A stretch of DNA of 64,000 nucleotides from Thermoflavifilum aggregans (GTDB taxonomy: Bacteria > Bacteroidota > Bacteroidia > Chitinophagales > Chitinophagaceae), in the NCBI RefSeq assembly GCF_002797735.1, contig NZ_PGFG01000001.1, positions 558,001 to 622,000 on the forward strand. Reading direction: 5' to 3'. The notes beneath the pieces are model-generated. The model did no database searches, was not told the DNA's origin, and saw nothing but the letters and a program-made list of their open reading frames with translations. Position numbers and translations under genes: made by a program. Within the stretch, counting starts at the first letter, position 1. Every line of letters begins with the position of its first letter. Positions 1-9,104 of this stretch are shown piece after piece.

Positions 1-13
1 GCAACCAGATACC

Positions 14-724
14 ATGCCATTAAACAAATACGTGGCGCATTGTGGCATCTGTTCCCGGCGCAAAGCTGCAGATCTCATCAAACAGGGGCTGGTGCAGGTA
101 AATGGCAAGACCATCCTGGAGCCCGGCTTTCAGGTAACCGGCAATGAACATATTACCTACAACAAGAAACCAATCAAGCCGGTCCGGCAAAAGGTTTACG
201 TGCTGCTGAACAAACCCAAAGGGTATCTTACCACCACGCATGATCCCAAAAACCGGAAAACTGTAATGGAGCTTGTAAAGCCGGCATACAACGGCCGTTT
301 GTTTCCGGTGGGACGCCTGGATCGCAATACATCCGGATTGTTGCTGTTAACCAATGACGGAGAGCTTGCCCAGAAGCTTTCGCATCCTTCCTTCGAAGTG
401 AAAAAAGTATACGAGGTGCATATCGATAAACCTCTTACGGAAGCCCATTTCCAGCAGATGCTGGAAGGAGTGATGCTGGAAGATGGGCTGACAAAAGTGG
501 ATGCCCTGGCTTATCTAGACGGCACAAGAAAAGTGCTTGGGCTGGAAATCCATAGCGGGAAAAATCGCATTGTTCGTCGTTTGTTTGCGGCTTTGGGTTA
601 TGAGGTGGAAAAACTGGACCGGGTCATGTATGCCGGACTTACAAAGAAAAATTTGCCACGGGGTAAATGGCGATACCTGAGTGAGAAAGAAGTTATCTGG
701 CTGAAACATTTTCGGGGAGCATGA
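14..724 (+). CDS. RsuA/RluB/RluE/RluF-family rRNA pseudouridine synthase
   Basis: This enzyme isomerises a uridine in ribosomal RNA to pseudouridine. An S4 RNA-binding domain fills about residues 2-50 (LNKYVAHCGICSRRKAADLI), and the catalytic domain carries the family motif GRLDRNTSGLLLLTNDG with catalytic Asp at residue 103. The length of 236 aa suits the small-subunit or RluB-like members. Only 13 bases lie upstream and they hold no in-frame stop. Bacteroidota RluB proteins often have a long low-complexity N-terminal extension, so the true start may lie outside the window. The exact target base cannot be told from sequence alone. Confidence 0.9.
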   Translation: MPLNKYVAHCGICSRRKAADLIKQGLVQVNGKTILEPGFQVTGNEHITYNKKPIKPVRQKVYVLLNKPKGYLTTTHDPKNRKTVMELVKPAYNGRLFPVGRLDRNTSGLLLLTNDGELAQKLSHPSFEVKKVYEVHIDKPLTEAHFQQMLEGVMLEDGLTKVDALAYLDGTRKVLGLEIHSGKNRIVRRLFAALGYEVEKLDRVMYAGLTKKNLPRGKWRYLSEKEVIWLKHFRGA

Positions 725-763
725 TGATACCCATTTGCAAATCCATTGCACAAGTGGTGTAAA

Positions 764-1513
764 ATGAAAAAAAATCGTCCGGAAATATTGATTGAGCATC
801 CTGATTTTATCGCTGTCAATAAGCCAGCAGGTTGGTTAAGCGTGCCGGACCGGTTTGACAGTGGCCTGCCTAATCTTTATGCCTGGCTCAAAGAACAATA
901 CGGAGAGATTTTAATTGTTCACCGGCTAGATAAAGATACCAGTGGCGTGATCGTATTTGCCAGGCATGCGGATGCCCATCGCTGGCTATGTGAGCAATTT
1001 GCGACCCATAGCATTGGCAAAACCTATCTCGGAATTGTGGAGGGGCGGGTGGATTTTGAGGAAAAAACAGTGGTTTTGCCTTTAGCGCCGGATCCGAAAA
1101 CGCCCGGCAAAATGCGGATTCATGCTTCCGGCAGGGAAGCTGTTACCCATCTGAAGCTTTTGGAATCCTATAACCGCCACAGCCTGCTGCAGATGATGCC
1201 TGCCACTGGCCGCACGCATCAGATCCGGCTTCACCTGCAACATCTGGGTTATCCGCTGGTTGCTGATCCCCTGTATGGCAGCGGTAAACCCCTCATGGCA
1301 GCCTCGCTCTATCGGTCATTTCATCCAGGTGACCAGGAACGTCCGCTGATAGCCCGTACGGCTCTGCATGCTGCTATCATTGAACTGCAGGTACCGAATG
1401 GCCAGCATCATCGCATCGAAGCACCCCTTCCTAAAGACATAAAAGCATCTCTTTATCAGCTCCGGAAAACATCTGCAGCCGTGGTGCAAAGTATCCGGAA
1501 TAGCAGCAAATAA
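764..1513 (+). CDS. RluA-family pseudouridine synthase
   Basis: This is a 249-residue pseudouridine synthase of the RluA family acting on rRNA or tRNA. The catalytic motif HRLDKDTSG has Asp at residue 56, and the conserved GRTHQIRLHLQHLGYPLVADPLYG-type motif follows near residue 150. There is no S4 domain at the N-terminus, so it resembles the short RluA/TruC-type enzymes. I chose the ATG at 764. A TTG at 746 in the same frame would add six unconvincing residues. It follows the first pseudouridine synthase after 39 bases on the same strand, so the two are probably co-transcribed. Confidence 0.88.
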   Translation: MKKNRPEILIEHPDFIAVNKPAGWLSVPDRFDSGLPNLYAWLKEQYGEILIVHRLDKDTSGVIVFARHADAHRWLCEQFATHSIGKTYLGIVEGRVDFEEKTVVLPLAPDPKTPGKMRIHASGREAVTHLKLLESYNRHSLLQMMPATGRTHQIRLHLQHLGYPLVADPLYGSGKPLMAASLYRSFHPGDQERPLIARTALHAAIIELQVPNGQHHRIEAPLPKDIKASLYQLRKTSAAVVQSIRNSSK

Positions 1514-1537
1514 AAAAGCCGCCTGGATGAGGGCGGC
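1512..1537 (-). terminator. Rho-independent terminator of the peroxiredoxin gene
   Basis: Read on the minus strand, GCCGCC pairs with GGCGGC (1518-1523 with 1532-1537) around an 8-base loop, and is followed by a run of six T. It lies 21 bases past the peroxiredoxin stop. On the plus strand no T run follows, so it is oriented for the minus gene even though it abuts the stop of the RluA-family gene. Confidence 0.75.
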
Positions 1538-1558
1538 TGTATGCTAAGCCAAACGGTT

Positions 1559-2194
1559 TTATTTGTTGGGCTGCGGAGTGAATCGCAGGTAGGGTTTCAC
1601 CACCCGAAACCCTTTGGGAAAACGTTTACGGGCTTCTTCATCAGGAAGAGAGGGCGCAATTACTACATCGTCTCCTTCTTTCCAGTCAACCGGTGTAGAT
1701 ACCGGATACTGGGCGGTTAATTGCAAAGCATCCAGTGCACGCAGGATTTCATAGAAATTCCGGCCGATGGAAGGCGGATACACCAGAATCAACCGAATCT
1801 TTTTGTCCGGATCAATGATAAACACATTGCGCACCGTATGGGTTTCAGAAGCATTGGGATGAATCATGTCGTACAGGGTAGCAATTTTTCGATCCGGATC
1901 GGCAATGATGGGATAGTTTACCTGTGTTTGTCCCACTTCATTGATATCCTGTACCCATTTTTGGTGTGAGTCAAGAGGATCTACACTGATGGCAATAATT
2001 TTTGCATTGCGTTTGGCAAACTCATCGGCCAGTTGTGCTGTCCGCCCCAGTTCAGTGGTGCAGATGGGCGTGAAATCAGCAGGATGGGAAAAGAATACAC
2101 CCCAGCTGTTGCCAAGGTATTCATAGAAATCAATTTCGCCCTGCGTGGTCTGGGCCTTGAAATTCGGAGCTGTGTCGCCAAGTCGTAAGCTCAT
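1559..2194 (-). CDS. Peroxiredoxin, 1-Cys (Prx6-like) type
   Basis: This is a cytosolic thiol peroxidase that reduces hydrogen peroxide and organic hydroperoxides. The peroxidatic motif PADFTPICTTELG puts the catalytic Cys at residue 45. The protein is 211 aa with a C-terminal extension (PVDWKEGDDVVIAPSLPDEEA) typical of the Prx6 subfamily. No second cysteine appears in the usual resolving positions, which fits the 1-Cys mechanism. The gene stands alone on the minus strand, with its own terminator and TAnnTTTG-type promoter elements about 70-100 bases upstream. Confidence 0.93.
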   Translation of the reverse strand: MSLRLGDTAPNFKAQTTQGEIDFYEYLGNSWGVFFSHPADFTPICTTELGRTAQLADEFAKRNAKIIAISVDPLDSHQKWVQDINEVGQTQVNYPIIADPDRKIATLYDMIHPNASETHTVRNVFIIDPDKKIRLILVYPPSIGRNFYEILRALDALQLTAQYPVSTPVDWKEGDDVVIAPSLPDEEARKRFPKGFRVVKPYLRFTPQPNK

Positions 2195-2265
2195 AATGGT
2201 AAGGTTTTAATGATGAACAAAATTTTACTTTTCACAAATGAGAAATTTTAGAAAGAATTTTTTTT

Positions 2266-2273
2266 CAAAAGTA
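2266..2273 (-). promoter_or_regulatory. -7 element (TACTTTTG) of the peroxiredoxin gene
   Basis: On the minus strand TACTTTTG matches the Bacteroidota -7 consensus TAnnTTTG and lies 71 bases before the start codon. A second match, TATTTTTG, sits at 2285-2292. I see no convincing -33 TTTG partner for either, so the exact transcription start is uncertain. Confidence 0.45.
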
Positions 2274-2335
2274 TGTAACCTCTACAAAAATAGTAGAATT
2301 TGTTCAGTCATACTTGTGTTAAATTCATTTTAAAA

Positions 2336-2581
2336 TTATGAAACGAAGAGTTTATCGCCGGAGTGGCAGGCTTTCCAGGCGTGGTAGGCCGTTTTGAATT
2401 TGAGGCTATCCTGCAATTCGGCCTTTTCACGAGCCTGTGCACCATCAAAGCCAATTTCCAGATAACCCAGGTACTCTTCATATTGTTTGGCCAGCATTTC
2501 CATGCATTGGGTAAGGTCGGGTTCCAAAATAAAAGGCGAAAGATGCAAAGCCATGAGCCGGGAACTGATGTTGCTGATCAT
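2336..2581 (-). CDS. Small protein of unknown function, divergent from the WYL regulator
   Basis: An 81-residue soluble protein is predicted from the ATG at 2581. A TTG at 2605 would give 89 aa. The sequence is rich in charged and helical residues (MLAKQYEEYLGYLEIGF, GAQAREKAELQDSLKFKTAYHAWKA) and looks like real protein, with no signal peptide or membrane segment. It is divergent from the WYL-domain regulator with 75 bases between the starts, so the regulator may control it. I do not recognise the family. It is antisense to a spurious upstream extension of the regulator's reading frame, which is the main reason for caution. Confidence 0.5.
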   Translation of the reverse strand: MISNISSRLMALHLSPFILEPDLTQCMEMLAKQYEEYLGYLEIGFDGAQAREKAELQDSLKFKTAYHAWKACHSGDKLFVS

Positions 2582-2656
2582 GATTTCAAGATTTTGATCG
2601 TACAAATTTTTTGCTTAACTACGTATTCATTTTGCGTAATCAAAAAATCTTTTCCT

Positions 2657-3667
2657 ATGCCTCAGAATAAAAATGCCATGGCCCGCTACAAGGCCATTGA
2701 TGAACGCCTCCGCCGAAAAGATTATCCATCCCTCCAAAGCCTGGTAGATTATGTTTCACAAAAATTGGATAAACGCGTTTCTGTACGCACTATCCAGAAG
2801 GACTTGTGTGATATGCGGTATAGCGAAGAGCTGAACTTTCATGCACCTATCGGTTATGATTATTTCAAAAGGGGATATTATTACACAGAACTGGATTATT
2901 CCATTGACCGGCTGCCTGTGACGGAATATGAGCTGGAGGGTTTAGAAATTGCGATTAACATTTTGGAGCATTTCAAGGAAATCCCTTTGATTAAGCAATT
3001 TGATGAAGCTATCCATCAGATTGCCAATGCGGTAAAAATCAGCAGGGAAAGACTTAGCAAGGCTCAGGGCATGTTGCATATTGATTTGCCGGCCAAATAT
3101 GCGGGCTCAAAATGGATAGAGCCAATTGCCGATGCGATTATCAAACGATACTGGTTAAGGATTGAGCACAAGTCTTATCAGCGGGATGACAGCCTGGAAT
3201 ACCGACTGGCGCCTTATCACATCCGGGAATATCAGCATCGTTTCTATGTAGTTGGTGCCAGCAGGCGCAAGGATCAGCAGGAGCAAAAGGTGCGTATTTT
3301 CGGGCTCGACCGGATTCAACATATCTGGCCTACAAATATTCCTTTTGATATACCGGAGGACTTTGAGCCCAACAGGTATTTTGCCAATATCATTGGTATT
3401 TCCAATCCCGAGAAAGACCCTGAACGGATTGAGTTGTGGTTTGATGCGCAACAAAGCAAGTACATCATAAATCAGCCTATCCATGCCACCCAGGAAATAC
3501 TTGAGCAGAATGATGCGGGATGCAGAATCAGCCTGAATCTGGTGATTAACCATGAATTGTTGATGTTGCTGCTGAGTTATGGTGCACATGTAAAAGTGCT
3601 GGAACCTCCACATTTGGCTCTTCAAATTAAAGAAGAAGCCAGGAAGCTGTTGGGATTGTATGCTTAG
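2657..3667 (+). CDS. WYL-domain transcriptional regulator
   Basis: This is a 336-residue DNA-binding regulator. A helix-turn-helix region occupies about residues 8-60 (YKAIDERLRRKDYPSLQSLV, then SVRTIQKDLCDMR). A WYL ligand-sensing domain follows in the middle (LAPYHIREYQHRFYVVGASR), and the C-terminal WCX-like part ends the protein. WYL regulators respond to nucleic-acid or nucleotide-like ligands and are common around DNA repair and defence genes, but no such genes adjoin it here. The frame stays open upstream to 2363, but the ATG at 2657 is the natural start because the HTH region begins just after it. Confidence 0.87.
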   Translation: MPQNKNAMARYKAIDERLRRKDYPSLQSLVDYVSQKLDKRVSVRTIQKDLCDMRYSEELNFHAPIGYDYFKRGYYYTELDYSIDRLPVTEYELEGLEIAINILEHFKEIPLIKQFDEAIHQIANAVKISRERLSKAQGMLHIDLPAKYAGSKWIEPIADAIIKRYWLRIEHKSYQRDDSLEYRLAPYHIREYQHRFYVVGASRRKDQQEQKVRIFGLDRIQHIWPTNIPFDIPEDFEPNRYFANIIGISNPEKDPERIELWFDAQQSKYIINQPIHATQEILEQNDAGCRISLNLVINHELLMLLLSYGAHVKVLEPPHLALQIKEEARKLLGLYA

Positions 3668-3691
3668 CAAACTCCTTTGCTGAAAAGGATT

Positions 3692-6511
3692 TTACTTGCT
3701 TAGCAGCATGCTTCTTTCCTTGTACAGCTTGCGGAAATACGGATCGCGCAAATCCCTGATAAAACGGATGGCTTCACCGGTGGATTTCATTTCGGGACCC
3801 AGCTCACGATTTACTCCCGGGAACTTATTGAATGAAAACACCGGTTCTTTGATGGCATACCCGTTCAGCTTCTTTTCGATTTTGAAATCTTTCAGCTTGT
3901 GGGTGCCGAGAATGATTTTGGTGGCTATATTCAGATATGGCACCTGATAAGCCTTCGCGATGAAGGGAGTAGTACGGGATGCGCGGGGGTTGGCTTCAAT
4001 CACATAAACCACGCCATCTTTAATGGCAAACTGGACGTTGATCAGTCCCCTGATATTCAGGGCCCGGGCAATTTTTTCGGCATAGTATTCCATGGTTGTT
4101 ACTTCCATGGGCGAGAGGTTAAAAGGTGGCAGCACGGCATTGCTGTCGCCGCTGTGGATACCTGCAGGTTCAATATGTTCCATGACGCCCATCACATGGA
4201 ATTCTTCGCCGTCAAAAATGGCATCAATTTCAGCTTCCTGGCAGCGATCCAGGAAATGATCAATCAGAATTTTATTGCCGGGCAGGTGTTTGAGCAGGCT
4301 CACGACGGCTTTTTCCAGTTCTTCTTCATTGATTACGATCCGCATGCGCTGCCCGCCCAGCACGTATGAGGGCCTGACCAGCACCGGGTATCCCACTTTT
4401 TTGGCTACAGCCATGGCTTCTTCGGCTGTGTAGGCCGTGCCATATTTCGGGTAGGGGATGCCTAATTCCTTAAGCATGTCGGAGAAGCGGCCGCGGTCTT
4501 CGGCAATGTCCATATCGTTGAACGAGGTACCGAAGATGTGAATACCTTTTTCATGCAGGTTTTTGGCCAGTTTCAACGCGGTTTGTCCGCCCAGCTGCAC
4601 AATTACGCCTTCGGGTTGTTCCAGGTCAATGATTTCCCGCAAATGTTCCCAGAACACGGGTTCGAAGTAAAGTTTGTCGGCCATGTCGAAGTCGGTGGAA
4701 ACTGTTTCCGGATTGCAGTTGATCATAAGGGCTTCGTAGCCGCATTCTTGAATGGCCAGCAGCCCGTGGGTACAGCAATAGTCGAATTCGATGCCCTGGC
4801 CAATGCGGTTGGGGCCGGAACCCAGTACCAGCACCTTTTTCCGTTTGGATGGGATGCTTTCATTAACCTGGTCAAAAGTGGAATAGTAGTAGGGCGTACG
4901 GGCTTCAAATTCGGCCGAGCAGGTATCTACCATCTTATAGGTTCGGGTAATACCCAGCTTTTTTCGTTTCTCATACACCTCATCTTCCGAATCACATCGC
5001 AGCAGAATGGCCAGCTGGCGATCGGAAAAGCCCAGCTGTTTGGCTTCCCGCAGCAGCTCGTCCGGAATATTGTGCAGATGGTAATTGGTCAGTTTCTTTT
5101 CCATGTCCACGATGAGCTGGATCTGGTGCAGGAACCAGGGATCGATATAGGTAAGCTGGTGAATGGTTTTGATGGAAACCCCCAGCATAAGTGCATCTTT
5201 GATACGGAAGACGCGGTCCCAGGTAGGACGTTTCAGTTTTTCCAGTAGCTGATCGACCTTCAGGTTGGTGTTTCCACTATAAAAACCGAGGCCTATAGCT
5301 TCATTTTCCAGTCCTTGACAGGCTTTCTGGAGAGCTTCAGGAAAAGTGCGGCCGATGGCCATCACTTCGCCCACAGATTTCATCTGCAGGCCAAGCGTAT
5401 CATCGGCTCCTTTGAATTTATCGAAGTTCCAGCGGGGCATTTTCACGATCACATAATCCAGGGCCGGTTCAAAGTAAGCGGAAGTGTTGCCGGTAATCTG
5501 GTTTTTCAGTTCATCGAGCCGGTATCCGATAGCCAGTTTGGCGGCAATTTTAGCAATCGGATAGCCGGTGGCTTTGGATGCCAGAGCAGAGGAGCGGCTC
5601 ACGCGGGGGTTGATTTCGATGGCGATAATTTCTTCGGTTTGGGGGTTCAGGGCAAACTGCACATTGCATCCGCCGGCAAAATTGCCCATGCTTCGCATCA
5701 TTTTGATGGCCGTGTTGCGCATCAGCTGATAAGCCGTGTCGCTCAGGGTCATGGCCGGTGCCACCGTAATGGAGTCGCCTGTGTGGATACCCATGGGGTC
5801 CATGTTTTCCACGGTACAGATGATCACCACATTATCAGCCGAGTCGCGCAGCAGTTCCAGTTCGAACTCCTTCCAGCCCAGAACGGCTTTTTCCACCAGC
5901 ACTTCGTGAATAGGAGAAGCCTCCAGTCCGCGCTGCAGGGCTTCATCTAGCTCCTCCTTGCTATGCACAAAGCTGCCACCCGTGCCACCCAGGGTATAGG
6001 AGGGGCGGATCACCAGCGGAAATCCAATTTCCTGGGCAAATTCTTTTCCTTCCAGAAACGAATTGGCTATCCGCGAAGGAGCCACCGGGACGCCGATTTC
6101 AGTCATAAACCGGCGGAATTCCTCCCGGTCTTCGGCTTTGTTGATGGCTTTGATATCCACGCCAATCAAGCGTACACCATATTTTTCCCATAAACCCAGC
6201 TCATCGGCTTCCTTGGCCAGATTCAGGGCCGTTTGGCCACCCATGGTAGGCAGCACGGCATCAATTTCATTTTCCTGAAGAATTTGTTCCAGGCTTTCCA
6301 CTGTGAGCGGTAACAGGTATACACGATCGGCCATCATGGGGTCAGTCATAATGGTAGCCGGATTGGAATTGATGAGAATCACCCGGATACCTTCCTCGCG
6401 GAGAGACCGTGCAGCCTGGGAACCGCTGTAGTCAAATTCGCAAGCCTGGCCAATGATAATAGGACCGGAACCAATGATAAGTACAGAACGAATGGAATTG
6501 TCTTTTGGCAT
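3692..6511 (-). CDS. carB: Carbamoyl-phosphate synthase large subunit, short form
   Basis: CarB makes carbamoyl phosphate from bicarbonate, ATP and ammonia supplied by CarA, for pyrimidine and arginine synthesis. Two ATP-grasp halves are visible. The first opens with [17 protein letters not shown] near residue 14. The second opens with [17 protein letters not shown] near residue 561. The protein is 939 aa and stops right after the second half ([15 protein letters not shown]). E. coli CarB is 1073 aa, so the C-terminal MGS-like allosteric domain is absent. carA is not next to it. It is convergent with the WYL regulator, leaving 24 bases between the stops. Confidence 0.96.
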   Translation of the reverse strand: MPKDNSIRSVLIIGSGPIIIGQACEFDYSGSQAARSLREEGIRVILINSNPATIMTDPMMADRVYLLPLTVESLEQILQENEIDAVLPTMGGQTALNLAKEADELGLWEKYGVRLIGVDIKAINKAEDREEFRRFMTEIGVPVAPSRIANSFLEGKEFAQEIGFPLVIRPSYTLGGTGGSFVHSKEELDEALQRGLEASPIHEVLVEKAVLGWKEFELELLRDSADNVVIICTVENMDPMGIHTGDSITVAPAMTLSDTAYQLMRNTAIKMMRSMGNFAGGCNVQFALNPQTEEIIAIEINPRVSRSSALASKATGYPIAKIAAKLAIGYRLDELKNQITGNTSAYFEPALDYVIVKMPRWNFDKFKGADDTLGLQMKSVGEVMAIGRTFPEALQKACQGLENEAIGLGFYSGNTNLKVDQLLEKLKRPTWDRVFRIKDALMLGVSIKTIHQLTYIDPWFLHQIQLIVDMEKKLTNYHLHNIPDELLREAKQLGFSDRQLAILLRCDSEDEVYEKRKKLGITRTYKMVDTCSAEFEARTPYYYSTFDQVNESIPSKRKKVLVLGSGPNRIGQGIEFDYCCTHGLLAIQECGYEALMINCNPETVSTDFDMADKLYFEPVFWEHLREIIDLEQPEGVIVQLGGQTALKLAKNLHEKGIHIFGTSFNDMDIAEDRGRFSDMLKELGIPYPKYGTAYTAEEAMAVAKKVGYPVLVRPSYVLGGQRMRIVINEEELEKAVVSLLKHLPGNKILIDHFLDRCQEAEIDAIFDGEEFHVMGVMEHIEPAGIHSGDSNAVLPPFNLSPMEVTTMEYYAEKIARALNIRGLINVQFAIKDGVVYVIEANPRASRTTPFIAKAYQVPYLNIATKIILGTHKLKDFKIEKKLNGYAIKEPVFSFNKFPGVNRELGPEMKSTGEAIRFIRDLRDPYFRKLYKERSMLLSK

Positions 6512-6720
6512 TGCTTTCAGACCAGCATTAAGAATTCAGGAAATATTTAAAAAGAACCAGAGATTAATTGGAGATTGTTCAATTTTTCCAAAAAATCGTG
6601 CAAAGATATGCAGTCCGGATGGTTTTCAAAAATGGAATCTTCGATGAGGGCTGGAAGGGTTGACTGGTGCGAAATTCCGGCAAACGGCAGGTATTGTGCA
6701 TGGGAAAAGCCCCTGAATCT

Positions 6721-6728
6721 TACCTTTG
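6721..6728 (+). promoter_or_regulatory. -7 element (TACCTTTG) of lspA
   Basis: TACCTTTG matches TAnnTTTG exactly and ends 14 bases before the TTG start of lspA. This leaves only a very short leader and supports that start. A TTG at 6694-6696 is a possible -33 partner, but its spacing of 24 bases is slightly long. Confidence 0.5.
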
Positions 6729-6742
6729 CAAAAAGGTTTGCT

Positions 6743-7426
6743 TTGAAAAAGAAATATGCTTACCTCCTGATTGTGTTGATTCTGGTTGCCGATCAGACCT
6801 TGAAAATCTGGGTGAAGACCCACATGGCGCTGGGTGATGAATTTCCCGTCATTGGTCATTGGTTTCGGATTCATTTCATTGAAAATGAGGGCATGGCTTA
6901 TGGTCTGCAGTTTGGCGGCCCTTCCGGCAAGCTGATGCTGAGCTTGTTTCGGCTGGCAGCTGTAATTTTTGGATTTTTTGTATTGCATCGCATTATCCGG
7001 GAAGGCTATCCGAAGGGCTTGGTGATATGCGGAGCGCTGATTCTGGCGGGAGCTATCGGCAACCTGCTGGATAGCATGTTTTATGGATTGATTTTTTCTG
7101 AAAGTGATTATGGAGTCATAGCCCATTTGTTCCCCAGAGGCGGAGGATATGCCGGATTTCTGCATGGCAAGGTGGTGGATATGCTTTATTTCCCGATTTA
7201 TGAAGGTTTTTTGCCACGATGGATTCCTTTTAAGGGAGGAGAATATTTTATTTTTTTTCAACCGGTATTCAATATCTCCGATGCCTCCATTTCTGTGGGT
7301 GTGATAGCTATTTTGTTGTTTCAGAAACGTTGGCTGCACAAGCCGGCTTCCTCTTCGCATGCGAATGCCGAGCCTGCTGAGCAGCATTCCTTGTCTTCAT
7401 CGGAAAATCAGTCTGTGGGCAGATAA
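6743..7426 (+). CDS. lspA: Lipoprotein signal peptidase (signal peptidase II)
   Basis: LspA is an inner-membrane aspartyl protease that removes signal peptides from diacylglyceryl-modified prolipoproteins. Four membrane segments are visible. The two catalytic aspartates lie in GNLLDSMFYG and FNISDASISVG. About 70 residues separate them, longer than in E. coli, as is usual for Bacteroidota enzymes. I place the start at TTG 6743 (giving KKKYAYLLIVLILVADQTLK). The upstream in-frame residues are not LspA-like, the next ATG lies after the first membrane segment, and a -7 element sits just ahead. The tail after residue about 195 is hydrophilic and rich in Ser and His. Confidence 0.9.
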   Translation: MKKKYAYLLIVLILVADQTLKIWVKTHMALGDEFPVIGHWFRIHFIENEGMAYGLQFGGPSGKLMLSLFRLAAVIFGFFVLHRIIREGYPKGLVICGALILAGAIGNLLDSMFYGLIFSESDYGVIAHLFPRGGGYAGFLHGKVVDMLYFPIYEGFLPRWIPFKGGEYFIFFQPVFNISDASISVGVIAILLFQKRWLHKPASSSHANAEPAEQHSLSSSENQSVGR

Positions 7427-7427
7427 T

Positions 7428-7778
7428 TTATCCAATGCGCAATCCATTGGCTACCGGCCTATCGGGCTGGAGTAGAACCACCTGCTGGTTTTCAGCCATC
7501 ACGCCCAAAATCAGGCATTCACTTTGGAAATGGGCAATTTGTTTCGGCGGAAAATTCACCACGGCGATCACCTGCTTGCCGATAAGGGTTTCGGGCTGAT
7601 ACACACGGGTAATCTGTGCAGAAGATGATTTGATGCCGATAGGACCAAAGTCAATCCAGAGCTGATAGGCTGGTTTGCGAGCTTCAGGAAAAGACTGAAC
7701 CTTTAGGATGGTACCTACGCGAATATCCAGCTTGGCAAAGTCGTCCCACGTTACTTGTGGCAAGAGGTTGTTTTCCAT
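7428..7778 (-). CDS. csaA: CsaA-like tRNA-binding-domain protein
   Basis: This is a 116-residue stand-alone tRNA-binding (EMAP/Trbp111-type) OB-fold protein. The family motif [24 protein letters not shown] opens the domain, followed by the core block [19 protein letters not shown] and the typical ending [10 protein letters not shown]. CsaA proteins bind tRNA as dimers and have been described as export-related chaperones in Bacillus. It lies 17 bases upstream of the sucD stop region on the minus strand and is convergent with lspA, with one base between the stops. Confidence 0.9.
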   Translation of the reverse strand: MENNLLPQVTWDDFAKLDIRVGTILKVQSFPEARKPAYQLWIDFGPIGIKSSSAQITRVYQPETLIGKQVIAVVNFPPKQIAHFQSECLILGVMAENQQVVLLQPDRPVANGLRIG

Positions 7779-7794
7779 CGTTCAGGAAACAGAA

Positions 7795-8676
7795 TCACGA
7801 AGCGTGTACAGACAAAACCTGCGCAACGGTTTTGCCAATATTGGCCGGGCTTTCCACCACATGGATACCACATTCGCGCATGATGGCCATTTTAGCAGCG
7901 GCCGTATCTTCTGATCCGCCCACGATAGCACCGGCATGGCCCATGCGGCGGCCGGGAGGGGCTGTTTGTCCGGCTATGAATCCAATGATGGGCTTGGTAG
8001 CATATTCTTTGGCCCAGCGGGCTGCTTCGGCTTCCATGCTGCCTCCGATCTCGCCAATCATCACAATGGCTCGTGTTTCATCATCATCCATAAACAGCTG
8101 AATGGCTTCCAGGGTGGAAGTACCAATGATGGGATCGCCGCCAATGCCAATGGCAGTGCTGATGCCCAGGCCGGCTTTTACCACCTGATCGGCGGCTTCG
8201 TAGGTCAATGTGCCGGAGCGGGATACAATGCCTACAGGACCTTTTTTGAATACAAAACCTGGCATGATGCCCACCTTGGCTTCTTCTGAAGAAATCACGC
8301 CCGGGCAGTTGGGCCCGATCAGCCGCGTGGAAGTGCTTTTGAGCATGTGTTTCACCTTCACCATATCCTGCACGGGAATGCCTTCGGTGATGCATACCAC
8401 CAGTGGAATACCCGCAAATGCAGCTTCCAGAATAGCATCCGCTGCAAAGGCAGGCGGAACAAAAATGATGGATACATTAGCCTGGGTGGCTTTCACAGCT
8501 TCTTCCACCGTATTGAATACCGGACGGTCCAGATGCATCTTACCACCTTTTCCGGGCGTAACTCCGCCTACTACCTGCGTTCCGTATTCAATCATTTGTG
8601 TGGCGTGAAAAGTGCCTTCTGTGCCAGTGAAACCTTGTACAATAACTCGGCTTTGTTTGTTAACCAGTACGCTCAT
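7795..8676 (-). CDS. sucD: Succinyl-CoA synthetase (ADP/GDP-forming), alpha subunit
   Basis: SucD is the CoA-binding and phosphohistidine subunit of the TCA-cycle enzyme that couples succinyl-CoA cleavage to nucleotide phosphorylation. The CoA-binding Rossmann motif [13 protein letters not shown] is near residue 20, [20 protein letters not shown] is in the middle, and the active-site His is in [12 protein letters not shown]. From ATG 8676 it is 293 aa, close to the 289 aa of E. coli SucD. A longer frame to 8709 adds residues outside the family. The beta subunit sucC is not nearby. A -7 element lies 32 bases upstream. Confidence 0.95.
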   Translation of the reverse strand: MSVLVNKQSRVIVQGFTGTEGTFHATQMIEYGTQVVGGVTPGKGGKMHLDRPVFNTVEEAVKATQANVSIIFVPPAFAADAILEAAFAGIPLVVCITEGIPVQDMVKVKHMLKSTSTRLIGPNCPGVISSEEAKVGIMPGFVFKKGPVGIVSRSGTLTYEAADQVVKAGLGISTAIGIGGDPIIGTSTLEAIQLFMDDDETRAIVMIGEIGGSMEAEAARWAKEYATKPIIGFIAGQTAPPGRRMGHAGAIVGGSEDTAAAKMAIMRECGIHVVESPANIGKTVAQVLSVHAS

Positions 8677-8708
8677 GATGAAATGGATTCTATCTCTGGT
8701 TGATAGCA

Positions 8709-8716
8709 CAAAAGTA
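8709..8716 (-). promoter_or_regulatory. -7 element (TACTTTTG) of sucD
   Basis: The minus-strand sequence TACTTTTG matches TAnnTTTG and lies 32 bases upstream of the sucD ATG. It also argues that the longer reading frame starting at 8709 is not used. No clear -33 element was seen. Confidence 0.5.
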
Positions 8717-9104
8717 AGAGTTAAACACTAATTTGTATGCATCGAAGGCTGTAATTTGAAGTTTATAATGCAAAAAAATGCTGATTCATGGCTGATTTGA
8801 TATCGTTCAGCAAATTTTCATCTTGATGTAATCCCCAATGTATCCAGGTTTGCAGGCCTTACATGCCTGATTGATATTCACTTTCTCAACTTTGCAGTTT
8901 TGGAGATAAATAATTTGTTGGAAAATGAATATGAATTTACCTGCAGCATGTGCATACAAAGAAGGAGACATGCTTTGATACGAACAGTAAAGGATATGCA
9001 GCAATAATTGCTTGGATATATCCAATTATTGGATGCAATACGAAATCAGGACCTCATAAAACAGTGTCTGCATAAAAAAGATGTTCAAATCCGGTTTTGA
9101 TTAT
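8717..9104. other. AT-rich intergenic stretch without a convincing gene
   Basis: This 388-base stretch separates the sucD promoter from the end of fabG. A 72-codon minus-strand frame at 8807-9025 has no recognisable domain and a composition that looks random, so I do not call it. I see no tRNA, no strong terminator hairpin and no repeats. A small RNA cannot be excluded. Confidence 0.5.

Noticed and set aside
2363-2656. A 98-residue N-terminal extension of the WYL regulator
   Set aside because: The extension has no relation to HTH-WYL proteins, and the opposite strand of the same DNA has a more protein-like frame.
3666-3681. AGCAAA-CTCC-TTTGCT hairpin between the WYL gene and carB as a terminator
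   Set aside because: The 6-bp stem is short and AT-rich and no T run follows on either strand.
4538-5248. Plus-strand frames inside carB (also 5315-5950)
   Set aside because: Both are antisense to CarB, whose motifs are intact throughout, and they read as Phe- and Gly-rich shadow sequence.
8807-9025. A 72-codon minus-strand frame between sucD and fabG
   Set aside because: No domain, no promoter or ribosome-binding support, and a random-looking composition.
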